Assembly (NCBI RefSeq): GCF_051954575.1
Contig: NZ_JBQCHP010000085.1
Location: forward strand, 1 to 64,000
DNA from: Dyella_B sp035690825
GTDB taxonomy: Bacteria > Pseudomonadota > Gammaproteobacteria > Xanthomonadales > Rhodanobacteraceae
Direction: 5' to 3'
DNA: 64,000 nt
A program made the translations under genes and the position numbers. Shown here piece by piece: positions 11,001 through 17,771 of this stretch; position 1 is the first letter of the stretch, and each line of letters starts with the position of its first letter. The notes beneath the pieces are model-generated. The model ran no database searches. It saw only the letters and a list, made by a program, of their open reading frames with translations, and was not told the origin of the DNA.

Positions 11001-11141
11001 CGGCAATTCGTGTATCGGATCCGTGCCACCAACGCGGGTACGTTCGCAGTGCCGCCGGCGTATGCCGAATCGCTGTATGACCGGACTTGTCAGGCGCGTT
11101 CGGCGGGTGGGTTGTCGTTGAAGGTGGTGGCGAAGCCTTGA
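5055..11141 (+). CDS. Bacterial alpha-2-macroglobulin (YfhM/MG2 type)
   Basis: 2,028-residue periplasmic protease-trap protein. A single N-terminal transmembrane helix at about residues 49-70 (TLGVMAASLAVIAGGWFGW) probably anchors it in the inner membrane instead of the lipobox seen in E. coli YfhM. MG-type domains follow, with the MG2 signature FSDRGIYRPGDEMHIGLIVR at roughly residues 750-770. The thioester motif is present as C1527-S-E-Q1530 (YQHYCSEQVVSM), so it belongs to the thioester-bearing class that can covalently trap proteases. A Lys/Ala- then Pro/Asp/Glu-rich linker (about 563-625) and a second low-complexity stretch near 1930-1950 are likely surface loops. The family is typically encoded beside pbpC, as here, and is thought to protect the cell when the wall is breached. 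Start ATG at 5055 follows GGAAAGC. Confidence 0.93.
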   Translation: MDLLRFLLLLPVRLLRGVLSALGWMLRPLLGQVSWSAPGWMLAARRRPLHTLGVMAASLAVIAGGWFGWHWYKHRPRPHEPVRITWKVEAPDVTDYSKLPITIHPLEIAFSASAAPIELVGKPVTDGIVMQPQTSGQWTWVDDKTLRFTPAADWPIGQHYKIRFDIPKAFAHHVLMADDHFEFDIQPFKAVLGKGEFYQDPQDPTAKKTIIPVDFNYPVDPAQLEKRIALSLAGQGDRSSTPLKYSVTYDQYKLRAWIHSQPLDLPRDDGAVALTLDSGVRSARGGNGTEAELKTSVRVPGLYSLTVDDVSPTLVDNDKYEPEQVLVVNLSGAVRDSDLASLVHAWVLPERNPNAERSDEEGSQDGENNEEPAAYDWSAGEVGEDVLRKSQKLPLEVVPTENDYQALQSFKFHANPRQRIYVRVEKGLKSFGGYVLGKPASAVVTVPDYPKLLRFMADGSLLSLSGSKRVSVVSRNMAGMRLQIGRVLPDQLQHLVSLNQGDYKHPQLPYDFTEEHIVDRFELKRAFPAGDPAHAHYEGVDLGQYLQSGKRGVFLLHLYDFDPAQAKKQAEQEAKAKARAKQGIAPPPPGAQPDPEPDTSAATSSDTPSDESGNGEEEGGPSAQDSRLIVVTDLGMLVKHALDGSEDVFVQSIRTGQPVAGANVSVLAVNGQTLFAQDTGADGVVHFPTFKGLDREKRPALFVVKKADDLSFLPIGGADRQLDYSRFDIGGEASAVNPGTLSAYLFSDRGIYRPGDEMHIGLIVRAASWLRNVAGIPLQAEVVDPRGVTVKQLPLKMDDSGFGELSYTPAETAPTGTWTINLYIVRDGKADTQIGNTTVQVKEFQPDRMKVTAKLSSQVAEGWVKPTGLKGLVDAQNLFGTPAADRRVEASLTLRPAWPSFRSWPDYHFYDVHRAKDGYDENLQDGQTDDKGHAEFDLDLKKYADATYQLYFLVKAHEPEGGRSVAAATQTLVSSNDWLVGYRSDDALDYVSRNAVRKVHLVAIDNQAKSIKLDGLKAQLIERRYVSVLTKQDSGVYKYESKLKEIQLSEQPLSIPAGGFDYILPTDKPGNYALVILRGSDRVEVNRVGYSVAGDANLSRSLDRNAELQLNLEKADYNPGDTINISIRAPYAGSGLITIERDKVYAHAWFHADTTSSVQQITLPKDFEGNGYINVQFIRDPSSDEIFMSPLSYGVVPFSVNLDARRDVLKVDSPDVVKPGDTVTFKLHAEHPAKAVVFAVDEGILQVARYKLGDPLKFFFRKKMLEVQTSQILDLILPDFEKLMALSAAPGGDADAAIGRQLNPFKRKRDKPVVFWSGIVDVDGDKDFTYTVPDYFNGKLRVMAVAVSPDRVGTFEGATTVRGDFVLSLNAPTTLAPGDETEVSVGVANNLTGLGGKPVPVAVTLQTGPQLQVVGAATQNVSLAQMHEGVVKFRVKATDKLGSGHLAFTAAYAGKSARQAVDVSVRPAAAYRTQVDVGQVFTRSQSELSPLRQMFDAYAARDAAISPLPIVLAQGITSYLVNYQHYCSEQVVSMAMPRLIVAKWPQVPVFAHALQPAFGGEDAKKISNEEAITKLLDVLHARQNSEGGFGLWVATPDSEPFVSAYAMNFMLEARDRGTVVPQDMLDAGNKYLQQLAANDGMDSLDQLRQRAYAAYLLTRQGNVTTNALASIQKRLQEAYPKVWKNDLAAAWLAASYKLLKQDDEANRLMAGPEQVLTRSKQDDKFVYSYYYDPLVRDASVLYLLSRHFPERAKALPARVFENIAWPLAHDNYNTLSSSMTILALDSYAGQNGAELDKLGIQEVHADGSTKTISSVQGNLLQAGSWDAAATKLRFLNQSDLPAWRVASQSGYDRVQPDKAIANGIEIIREYTDAQGKPLDAITLGEEIDVHVKIRATGSDAVGNVAIVDLLPGGFEPVIEPPPAVSAPQSDDASSDNANGDSNASPPQAWRSPIGLGISTWQPEYADIREDRVVIYGEATPDVRQFVYRIRATNAGTFAVPPAYAESLYDRTCQARSAGGLSLKVVAKP

Positions 11142-11167
11142 GCGTAACGAAGCCGAAGATGTTGCTC

Positions 11168-11286
11168 CCTCCCCTACGTGTTGTAGGGGAGGTTTGGGGT
11201 GGGGTGAAGCAACCTCGCGGGAAATGACTGCCGTGCGGCAAGCTTGCATAACCCCACCCCAGCCCTCCCCTGCTTGCAGGGGAGGG
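11168..11286. repeat. Pair of strong hairpins between the alpha-2-macroglobulin and pbpC genes
   Basis: First hairpin 11168-11192: CCTCCCCTAC, loop GTGTT, GTAGGGGAGG (10-bp perfect stem). Second hairpin 11263-11286: CCCTCCCCTGC, loop TT, GCAGGGGAGGG (11-bp perfect stem). The two halves are also inverted relative to each other, with TTTGGGGTGGGG near 11193 and CCCCACCCC near 11252, giving a larger palindrome. No T tract follows, so it looks more like a REP-type element that could partially attenuate transcription between the two genes. Confidence 0.7.
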
Positions 11287-11327
11287 GGCCATTTCCCGCG
11301 CGCGTGCAGATTGAGCTGGCTGCACCC

Positions 11328-13706
11328 ATGAAACTCCTGCACATCACCCATCGCTGGATCGTGCGATGGCAAAACTGGCTCATGGCAGCGCTGCTGCTGT
11401 TCGCCATACTCGCCGGCTGCCGCCTGTGGCCGCATCCACCGCTGCGCAGCTGGTTGCCCTCATCGACCGCGGTCTACGACAGCAAAGGCCATCTGCTGCG
11501 CCTGACGCTCGCCAGCGACCAGCAATATCGCCTGTGGGTGCCACTGAAAGACATCTCGCCGCAACTGGTCGATGGTGTGCTGCTGCATGAAGACCGCTGG
11601 TATCGGTGGCATGCCGGCGTCAACCCGTACGGCTTGTTGCGTGGCGCGTGGATCACCTACATCCGGCACGGTTCGCCGCAGGGCGGTTCCACCATCACCA
11701 TGCAGCTCGCGCGCTTGTTGTGGGGACTGAACACGCGCACCCCCCTGGGCAAGCTGCGGCAGATCGCGCGCGCGATGCAGCTGGAACTGTTCCATTCCAA
11801 GCGCGAGATCCTCGAGGCCTATCTCAATCTCGCGCCGTATGGCTCGAACGTGCAGGGCATCGCCACAGCAAGCCTGGTGTACTTCGGCAAACCGGCCAGC
11901 CAGCTCTCGCTGCCCGAAGCGCTGACGCTGGCGGTGATTCCACAGAATCCCTCGCGCCGTTTGCTGGCCGGGCAGGGCGGCAGCAGCGCATTGATCAGCA
12001 GTGGCCTGGCCGATGCGCGCAATCGCCTGTATCAGGCATGGCTGGCTACACATCCGCACGATGCCAACCTGAAACCGCTGTTCGCGCTGCCACTGACGCT
12101 GCGGCCGCTCAGCCGTTTGCCGTTCGAGACACCGCATGCGGTGGAGCAAGTTCTGTCCGCGCAATCGCTGAATGGCGAAGCGCGCAGCGCCGTGGTCACC
12201 ACCACGCTCGATCTGGATCTACAGCGCACGCTGGAGCGCCAGATTGCGCTGTACATCAAGCGCAAGGCATCTAGCGGCATCGCCAATGCGGCGGCGATCC
12301 TGGTCGATACACGCGACATGGGCATCAAGGCGATGGTGGGCTCGGCCGATTACCGCAACGCCGCCATCCAGGGCCAGGTGAATGGCACGCTGGCGAAGCG
12401 ATCGCCGGGCTCCGCGCTGAAGCCTTTTATCTATGCGCTGGGTTTCGACCAGGGGGTGCTGCATCCGCAGACCGTGCTGCGCGATGTGCCCACCGCCTTC
12501 GGCCCGTATACGCCGGAAAACTTCGACGGCAATTTTCTCGGGCCGATCACAGCTACGCAGGCCTTGATCCGCAGCCGCAACATCCCCGCGGTATGGGTGG
12601 CCTCGCAGTTGCATCAACCCAGCCTTTTCGATTTCCTGCAGCAGGCCGGCGTCAGCCGCATGGCCAGCGAGCAGCATTACGGTTTGTCGCTGGTGCTGGG
12701 CGGCGGCGAAGTGAGCATGCAGGAGCTGGCCGGGCTCTACGCCATGCTCGCCAATCGCGGCGTACTGCGTCCCTTGCGCCTGCGCGTGGATGATCCCAAA
12801 ACCGATGGAACGCGCCTGCTCAGCGACGAAGCCAGCTACATGGCGATGGACATCCTGCGCCAGAACCCGCGCCCCGACGATGCCGCGGACATGCAGGGCA
12901 CACGTTTGCCGGTGTACTGGAAAACCGGTACCTCCTGGGCCTTTCGCGATGCCTGGACGGCAGGCAGTTTCGGCCCCTACGTGCTGGTGGTATGGATCGG
13001 CAATTTCGACGGCAGCGGCAACCCTGCCTTCGTCGGCATCGACGCGGCGGCGCCGCTGTTCTTCCAGATCATCGATGCGATGAATGCCGAACACGTGCCG
13101 CTCAACGAGCCCATTCGCGCCATGCCGCCAAACCTGCGGCGCGTACAGATCTGCCTGGCCAGCGGCAACCTGCCTACGCAATGGTGTCCACAACGCGGCA
13201 TGACCTGGTTCATTCCCGGCAAATCGCCGATCCGCGTCGACAGCATCTACCGCCCCGTGGTGATCGACGATGCGACCGGCAAGGCCGCCTGTCCGCCGTT
13301 CGACGACAAGCGCACGCATGTGGAGGTATACGAATTCTGGCCTTCGGACTTGCAGCGCGTGTTCCAGCAGGCCGGCATGCCGCGCCGGAAGCCTCCTGTG
13401 AACGAGGCCTGCAACGACAACGAACGCATCAGTGGTGCGCCCCCGCGCATCACCTCGCCCTTGCGCGGCAGCACCTACACCTTGCGCCTGAAGCAGCTCG
13501 CTGAAGAAAGCATTCCGTTCACCGCCACCAACGATGCGGACGTGCGCGCGCTGTACTGGTTCGTGGACGATGCCTACGTCGGTCGCAGCGCGCCCGGCGA
13601 ATTGATGTATTGGCAGCCGCACGGCGCAGGGCGGCATACAGTGCGGGTGGTAGATGACCATGGACTGGCGGATCAGCGGATTCTGGATATCACGCTGGCC
13701 GAATAA
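11328..13706 (+). CDS. pbpC: Penicillin-binding protein 1C (glycosyltransferase/transpeptidase)
   Basis: About 792-residue bifunctional class A PBP acting on periplasmic peptidoglycan. An N-terminal membrane segment (LMAALLLFAILAGCRLW) is followed by the GT51 domain: E88 in LLHEDRWYRWHAGVNPYG (catalytic acid motif), PQGGSTITMQLARLLW, and SKREILEAYLNLAPYGSNVQG. The transpeptidase domain has S362-A-L-K365 (RSPGSALKPFIYA), S-R-N in LIRSRNIPAVW, and K532-T-G-T-S. The C-terminal PBP1C-specific beta domain ends near WFVDDAYVGRSAPGE. The ATG at 11328 begins the membrane anchor and is preceded by GAGCTGG; the frame is open 84 bp further upstream through the repeat, but this looks non-coding. Adjacent to the alpha-2-macroglobulin gene, the widespread pbpC-A2M partnership. 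All catalytic motifs are intact. Confidence 0.95.
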   Translation: MKLLHITHRWIVRWQNWLMAALLLFAILAGCRLWPHPPLRSWLPSSTAVYDSKGHLLRLTLASDQQYRLWVPLKDISPQLVDGVLLHEDRWYRWHAGVNPYGLLRGAWITYIRHGSPQGGSTITMQLARLLWGLNTRTPLGKLRQIARAMQLELFHSKREILEAYLNLAPYGSNVQGIATASLVYFGKPASQLSLPEALTLAVIPQNPSRRLLAGQGGSSALISSGLADARNRLYQAWLATHPHDANLKPLFALPLTLRPLSRLPFETPHAVEQVLSAQSLNGEARSAVVTTTLDLDLQRTLERQIALYIKRKASSGIANAAAILVDTRDMGIKAMVGSADYRNAAIQGQVNGTLAKRSPGSALKPFIYALGFDQGVLHPQTVLRDVPTAFGPYTPENFDGNFLGPITATQALIRSRNIPAVWVASQLHQPSLFDFLQQAGVSRMASEQHYGLSLVLGGGEVSMQELAGLYAMLANRGVLRPLRLRVDDPKTDGTRLLSDEASYMAMDILRQNPRPDDAADMQGTRLPVYWKTGTSWAFRDAWTAGSFGPYVLVVWIGNFDGSGNPAFVGIDAAAPLFFQIIDAMNAEHVPLNEPIRAMPPNLRRVQICLASGNLPTQWCPQRGMTWFIPGKSPIRVDSIYRPVVIDDATGKAACPPFDDKRTHVEVYEFWPSDLQRVFQQAGMPRRKPPVNEACNDNERISGAPPRITSPLRGSTYTLRLKQLAEESIPFTATNDADVRALYWFVDDAYVGRSAPGELMYWQPHGAGRHTVRVVDDHGLADQRILDITLAE

Positions 13707-13718
13707 CGTCGGCGAGGA

Positions 13719-13916
13719 TCAAAGTTTCCTGTTGATGCCGGCTTGCTTGAGGATGACGTTGGCGGTGTGCCTGTTCTCCACCGTCACCGCAACCGGGAAT
13801 CTCGCCTTGTTGATGGGGCTGTACCATATTTCATGGCTCCCCTTTCCTTGGCGGATGCGCTCACATCCGTGAGCGAGCAAAATTTCGCGCAACTGCGCGT
13901 AGAAACCGGAACCCAT
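13719..13916 (-). CDS. HicA-family mRNA interferase toxin
   Basis: 65 residues with the HicA double-stranded RNA-binding-like fold. The catalytic His lies in GKGSHEIWYS; the upstream segment FYAQLREILLAHGCERIRQ and the PVAVTVENRHTANVILKQAGI tail (helix with K-Q-A-G-I) are typical. HicA proteins cleave mRNA independent of translation unless bound by their antitoxin. It starts 3 bp after the DUF1902 gene ends on the same strand, so the antitoxin is encoded first, as in many HicBA loci with reversed order. It converges on pbpC with only 12 bp between the stops. Confidence 0.88.
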   Translation of the reverse strand: MGSGFYAQLREILLAHGCERIRQGKGSHEIWYSPINKARFPVAVTVENRHTANVILKQAGINRKL

Positions 13917-13919
13917 GCC

Positions 13920-14198
13920 TTACAGCGCGATGGGATGGTTTTGAGCGGAGTCCTCGAACTCGAACCGCAGCCGCATGGTGGCAATATCGATGCCGGGCTG
14001 GTTGTATTCGGCCAGTTCCGGGGCGATTTCCCACACTCGGTCGATCAGGCCGTCATAGCTGGCATGCTCGGTGACCAGATGCAAGTCATCGCAGGTCGCA
14101 ACCCACATCGTGCGCTCGTTTTCGTCTTGCGCGAGCGCATGGATGACCTGGACGTGGAACACCGCGTTGCGGCGCTTGGCGTGGATGACATGGGGCAT
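13920..14198 (-). CDS. DUF1902 protein, putative antitoxin for HicA
   Basis: 92 residues with the DUF1902/HicB-like beta-sheet core: VIHALAQDENERTMWVATCDDLHLVTEHASYDG, followed by a helix (LIDRVWEIAPELAEYNQ). This replaces the canonical HicB partner. Unlike full HicB proteins it has no recognisable C-terminal HTH or ribbon-helix-helix DNA-binding domain, so autoregulation may need another factor. It is the first gene of a two-gene unit with hicA, and the ATG at 14198 lacks a strong Shine-Dalgarno. The pairing is assigned from gene order plus HicB-like fold; direct evidence of neutralisation is absent. Confidence 0.78.
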   Translation of the reverse strand: MPHVIHAKRRNAVFHVQVIHALAQDENERTMWVATCDDLHLVTEHASYDGLIDRVWEIAPELAEYNQPGIDIATMRLRFEFEDSAQNHPIAL

Positions 14199-14314
14199 GG
14201 GCGTTAATTTAGCACAGGCCTTTTTTCAAGGCCTGAACCTGCATCCGTACACGCCGGACAGGTAGCCCGCCAACTGCGTTATGCTCGCCAACATAACCGC
14301 CCGGCCTATCCCAC

Positions 14315-15604
14315 ATGATGCAACCCCCGGTGCCGTCTTATTACCGCGCCACGGCCATGCCGTACGAGCCTTATGCCCCTTTGCAAGGGCGGCAGGAAAC
14401 GCGCGTGGCAATTATCGGCGGCGGCTTTGCCGGGCTGAATACGGCATTGGGTCTGGCCGAACGCGGTGTGCGGGACGTGGTCGTGCTTGAGCGCGAGCAG
14501 ATTGGTTTCGGTGCGTCCGGCCGCAACGGTGGCTTCGTGTTCGGCGGGTATTCGCTGGGCGAGGAGGCGCTGCACCATCAGTTGGGTGCGGAGCGCGCCA
14601 GGCGTATCTTCGATCTCACCACCGCCGCCGTGCGGCGCATACGCGAACGCGTCACGCACTACGCCATGCAATGCGACATGGTCGACCAGGGCGTGATCTG
14701 GGCGAACTGGTTCCGCGATCCCAACGTGCTGCGCAAACGCCAGCGTCTGCTCGCCGACCATTACGGCGTGCATTGGGAATGGCTGGCGCAGGAAGAACTG
14801 CGCGAACGGGTGCGCAGCGAACGCTATTTCGATGGCCTTTACGAACGCAATGCGCTGCACCTGCATCCGTTGAACTACGCCATCGGGCTGGCCGCGGCCG
14901 CAACGCAGCAAGGTGTGCGCGTGCACGAAAACAGCGACGTCTGGCGCTTGCGCCGCGAAGGCGCGCATTGGCGAATCAGTACACCGCAAGGCGAATTGCA
15001 GGCCGAACAGGTGGTGCTGGCCTGCGGCGGGTATCTGGCCGGACTGCGGCGGCAGATCGACCGCTCGGTGCTGCCGATCGCCACTTACGTAATGGTGACC
15101 GAGCCGCTCGGCGAACGTCTCGACGAATGCCTGCAAACGCGCGCCGCCGTATACGACACGCGGTTCGCCTTCGACTATTACCGCCCGCTGCCGGATCGCC
15201 GGCTGCTGTGGGGCGGCAGGATCTCCGTACGAAACCGCTCCGCATCAGCGGTGCGGCGCGTGCTGATGCGCGACCTGCTGCGCGTTTTTCCGGTCTTGAA
15301 AGGCGTGCGTATCGACTACGCATGGTCTGGCCTGATGAGTTACGCGCGCCATCAGATGCCGCAGATCGGCACGGATGGCCAAGGCTTGTGGTGGGCGCAG
15401 GCGTTCGGCGGACACGGCCTGGCGCCAACTTGCGCCGCCGGCGAACTGTTGGCGGCGGCCATGGCCGAAAGTGACGAAGGCTGGAAACAGTTCGCCGATT
15501 ACGGCCTGGCCCACGCCTACAAACCCTTCGGCCTGTTGGGTGCGCAGGCGAGCTATTGGTGGCAGGAGTTCAACGATTGGTTCAAGCGGAGCCTTGAAGG
15601 ATGA
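14315..15604 (+). CDS. FAD-dependent amino-acid/amine oxidoreductase (DAO family)
   Basis: 429-residue flavoprotein. The Rossmann FAD-binding motif is VAIIGGGFAGLNTALGLAERG near residue 30, with VVLEREQIGFGASGRNGGFV as the second FAD contact region. The C-terminal QAFGGHGLAPTCAAGELLA is the DAO-family flavin contact. The overall pattern resembles gamma-glutamylputrescine oxidase PuuB and related N-substituted amine oxidases. The substrate cannot be fixed from sequence, and no puu genes are nearby. Its stop codon overlaps the start of csaA (ATGA), and a GNAT gene follows, forming a three-gene operon. The start at 14315 (ATGATGCAA) is reasonable; a second ATG follows directly. Confidence 0.88.
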   Translation: MMQPPVPSYYRATAMPYEPYAPLQGRQETRVAIIGGGFAGLNTALGLAERGVRDVVVLEREQIGFGASGRNGGFVFGGYSLGEEALHHQLGAERARRIFDLTTAAVRRIRERVTHYAMQCDMVDQGVIWANWFRDPNVLRKRQRLLADHYGVHWEWLAQEELRERVRSERYFDGLYERNALHLHPLNYAIGLAAAATQQGVRVHENSDVWRLRREGAHWRISTPQGELQAEQVVLACGGYLAGLRRQIDRSVLPIATYVMVTEPLGERLDECLQTRAAVYDTRFAFDYYRPLPDRRLLWGGRISVRNRSASAVRRVLMRDLLRVFPVLKGVRIDYAWSGLMSYARHQMPQIGTDGQGLWWAQAFGGHGLAPTCAAGELLAAAMAESDEGWKQFADYGLAHAYKPFGLLGAQASYWWQEFNDWFKRSLEG

Positions 15605-15948
15605 GCGAACAACAACGCGAAGAAATCAGCTGGGCGGATTTCGAAAAAGTGCTGATCGTGGCCGGCACGATCCTCCGCGTGGAGCCTTTCCCCGAAGCGC
15701 GCAAGCCGGCATGGAAGGTATGGGTTGATTTCGGGCCGTACGGCGAGCGCAAAACCAGCGCGCAGATCGCCGCGCTGTATACGCCCGAATCGCTGCTTGG
15801 AAAGCAGATCGTGGGCGTGATCAATTTTCCCGAGAAGCAGATCGGCCCATTCCGCTCGCAATTCCTGCTTACCGGTTTCCCGACCGAGCAAGGCGTGGTG
15901 ATCACCACCGTCGAGCGTCCGGTGCCGAACGGCACCAGGTTGGCCTGA
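15601..15948 (+). CDS. csaA: tRNA-binding protein CsaA
   Basis: 115-residue OB-fold protein of the CsaA family, homologous to the tRNA-binding domain of MetRS/Arc1p. Visible family features are ISWADFEKVLIVAGTILRVEPFPEARKPAWKV, the D-F-G-P-Y-G-x-R-K-T-S-A-Q-I segment, and VINFPEKQIGPFRSQFLLTGF. CsaA binds tRNA and has been reported to have chaperone-like activity with exported proteins in Bacillus. The start overlaps the preceding oxidoreductase stop by 4 bp, so translation is likely coupled. Confidence 0.93.
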   Translation: MSEQQREEISWADFEKVLIVAGTILRVEPFPEARKPAWKVWVDFGPYGERKTSAQIAALYTPESLLGKQIVGVINFPEKQIGPFRSQFLLTGFPTEQGVVITTVERPVPNGTRLA

Positions 15949-15949
15949 T

Positions 15950-16405
15950 ATGACGAAAGCGCCCCTCTTGCGCAAGGCGCGCGTGGAGGACGCCGCCGAA
16001 GTCGCACGCCTGGCTGGCGAGCTGGGCTATGCGACGTCGGTCGAGACGATGCACGAACGATTGACGGTATTGACCGCGCATCCGGATCACTGCATTACCG
16101 TCGCCGAACGCGACGGGCATATGCTCGGCTGGATCGCCGTCGAACGTCGCCGCACGCTGGAGTCCGGCGAACGCGTGGAAATCGTGGGCCTGGTGGTGGA
16201 TGCGCAACACCGCGGTGGCGGCGTAGGGCGCTTGCTGGTGCAGGCCGCCGAGCAATGGGCGCAGCAGCGTGGTTTCGACACGCTGTGCGTGCGTTCCAAC
16301 GTGCTGCGCGATGCGTCGCATCCGTTCTACGAGCGCATGGGTTATGTGCGGCGCAAGACGCAGCACTACTACGTCAAGACACTCTTCCATGCAGGCGAAC
16401 CATGA
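15950..16405 (+). CDS. GNAT-family N-acetyltransferase
   Basis: 151 residues, cytoplasmic. The acetyl-CoA-binding motif A is clear: VEIVGLVVDAQHRGGGVGRLLVQAAEQWA (R/Q-x-x-G-x-G/A as HRGGGVGRLL). Motif B is FYERMGYVRRKTQHYYVK. N-terminal LRKARVEDAAEVARLAGELGY is the usual GNAT first strand and helix. The ATG lies one base after the csaA stop, so it is the third gene of the operon with the oxidoreductase. The substrate is unknown; in this context an amine or polyamine is possible, which is speculative. Confidence 0.9.
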   Translation: MTKAPLLRKARVEDAAEVARLAGELGYATSVETMHERLTVLTAHPDHCITVAERDGHMLGWIAVERRRTLESGERVEIVGLVVDAQHRGGGVGRLLVQAAEQWAQQRGFDTLCVRSNVLRDASHPFYERMGYVRRKTQHYYVKTLFHAGEP

Positions 16406-16495
16406 AGCTGTGCGCCAGCATGAATCCTTGAGGCTCCGTGAACATCGGCGCTTGCATACTCGTGACGGCGACTTGACTACCATGAGGGAGCCATC

Positions 16496-16837
16496 ATGCG
16501 TATGAATTCGATCAGGTGCGCGCTGCTGCCGTGCATGCTCTTGCTGGCGGGCGCGGCCATCGCGTCCACACAGGACGAACCGCCGCCCGGTTCCGCCCCA
16601 GGCGCGGGTGCGCATATGGCGCACGCCATCAAAGGCAACGACATGGTCAACATGCATGGCATGCACACCATGCCGGCCACGGTCACCGCCGCGGACCCCA
16701 AGACCGGCATCGTGGATGTGACGGCCGAAGGCATGGCGCTGCGCGTGCACTTTCCGCCCGCGTCCATGGCGAGCCTGAAAGCCGGTGACAAGATCGGCCT
16801 GTATATGGGCTACAGCCAGGCCAATGTGGTGAAGTGA
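16496..16837 (+). CDS. Small exported Met/His-rich protein, CusF-like in character
   Basis: 113 residues with a signal peptide (LLPCMLLLAGAAIAS) and a mature region rich in Met and His: HMAHAIKGNDMVNMHGMHTM. The rest resembles a small beta-barrel (ATVTAADPKTGIVDVTAEGMALRVHFPP and LKAGDKIGLYMGYSQ), comparable in layout to CusF-type periplasmic copper chaperones, although the specific CusF metal-site residues are not obvious. A periplasmic metal-handling role is inferred from composition only. A strong 11-bp hairpin 9 bp after the stop (16846) probably terminates it. Confidence 0.72.
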   Translation: MRMNSIRCALLPCMLLLAGAAIASTQDEPPPGSAPGAGAHMAHAIKGNDMVNMHGMHTMPATVTAADPKTGIVDVTAEGMALRVHFPPASMASLKAGDKIGLYMGYSQANVVK

Positions 16838-16845
16838 CGGCCTTA

Positions 16846-16870
16846 AGGCAACACTGGATCAGTGTTGCCT
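16846..16870. terminator. Bidirectional hairpin between convergent genes
   Basis: AGGCAACACTG, loop GAT, CAGTGTTGCCT forms a perfect 11-bp stem. It lies between the stops of the small exported protein (16837) and the glycosyltransferase (16875). There is no long T tract on either side, so efficiency is uncertain. Confidence 0.65.
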
Positions 16871-16874
16871 AACC

Positions 16875-17771
16875 TTACGGCTTCAATGCGTGACGCTGCG
16901 AGGCCACGCCGGGCGTGGGCGTAAATCCGGGCGGCTTGAACAATGCCCGACGTATGCGTGCCACCAGCCCTACCGCACGCGTGAACAGATATTCGGGAAA
17001 GCTGATGAAGCCTTCGCGCCACAGCCGTCGGCGCATGATGCGGCGTGCGCTGTGCACTGCCGCGAAGTTGTCGCTGAGCCCGTGCTGGCCCGGGCTGCGC
17101 TTGTTCCAGATCGCCAGCACCTGATCGATCTTGGCGCAGCGGTGGCCGGAAAACAGGACCTGCGACCACAGCAGGTAATCTTCCGAATACCAGACCTGCG
17201 GATCGAAGCGGTAGGGCAGGTCGCGGCGCAGCACCACCGAGGCGGTGGGGAACGGATTGTGGAACAGCACGCGGCTTCGGCCGATGATCTGCGCCTGCGG
17301 CGAGCCTTGCGGTTCGGGAACAGGGGTGCCGCGCGCGGCCACGATCATCCGGTGCGCGATCAGCGCAATGCCGGGATCGGCTTCCAACGCCGCCATCTGC
17401 CATTCCAGCTTGCGTGCGCCCCAGGTGTCATCGGCATCTAGAAAGGCAATATAAGGCTGCGTGGCGCGCTCCCAGCCGATGTTGCGCGCACGCGACGGGC
17501 CGCCGTTGGCCTCCAGCGCGATCACTTTGATCCAGCCGTCCTCGTACGCCGCGGCAACGCGATGCAAGGCGGCGAGCGTACCATCGCCGCTGCCGTCTTC
17601 CACCAGCAGCACCTCGGCGGGGGGCAGGGTCTGCGCAGCGATCGACGCTACCGCGTCATCGATGGTGGCGGCGCAGCGGAAACAGGGCACCACAACGCTC
17701 ACCGGAGCCCGCTTGACGGCGGATACGCTGGGGCCTGGCGCGCGGGTTGCGGTCTTCGTTTCGTAAGGCAT
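16875..17771 (-). CDS. Family 2 glycosyltransferase
   Basis: About 298 residues, inverting GT-A fold. Motifs: VSVVVPCFRCAATIDDAVASI (nucleotide-sugar binding start), LLVEDGSGDGT, GGPSRARNIGWERA, and the DxD-type YIAFLDADDTWGARKLEWQM. Later segments SEDYLLWSQVLF and RRIMRRRLWREGF are typical of GT2 enzymes that extend polysaccharide or O-antigen chains. No transmembrane helix is obvious, so it is probably cytoplasmic or peripheral. The start at 17771 has GGAA about 10 bases upstream; an in-frame ATG at 17792 is an alternative. It stands alone, not in a visible polysaccharide cluster, so the acceptor is unknown. Confidence 0.88.
   Translation of the reverse strand: MPYETKTATRAPGPSVSAVKRAPVSVVVPCFRCAATIDDAVASIAAQTLPPAEVLLVEDGSGDGTLAALHRVAAAYEDGWIKVIALEANGGPSRARNIGWERATQPYIAFLDADDTWGARKLEWQMAALEADPGIALIAHRMIVAARGTPVPEPQGSPQAQIIGRSRVLFHNPFPTASVVLRRDLPYRFDPQVWYSEDYLLWSQVLFSGHRCAKIDQVLAIWNKRSPGQHGLSDNFAAVHSARRIMRRRLWREGFISFPEYLFTRAVGLVARIRRALFKPPGFTPTPGVASQRHALKP

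Noticed and set aside
9570..11435. 621-codon antisense frame across the alpha-2-macroglobulin gene end and the hairpin region
   Set aside because: No family features; crosses intergenic hairpins; shadow of the plus-strand gene.
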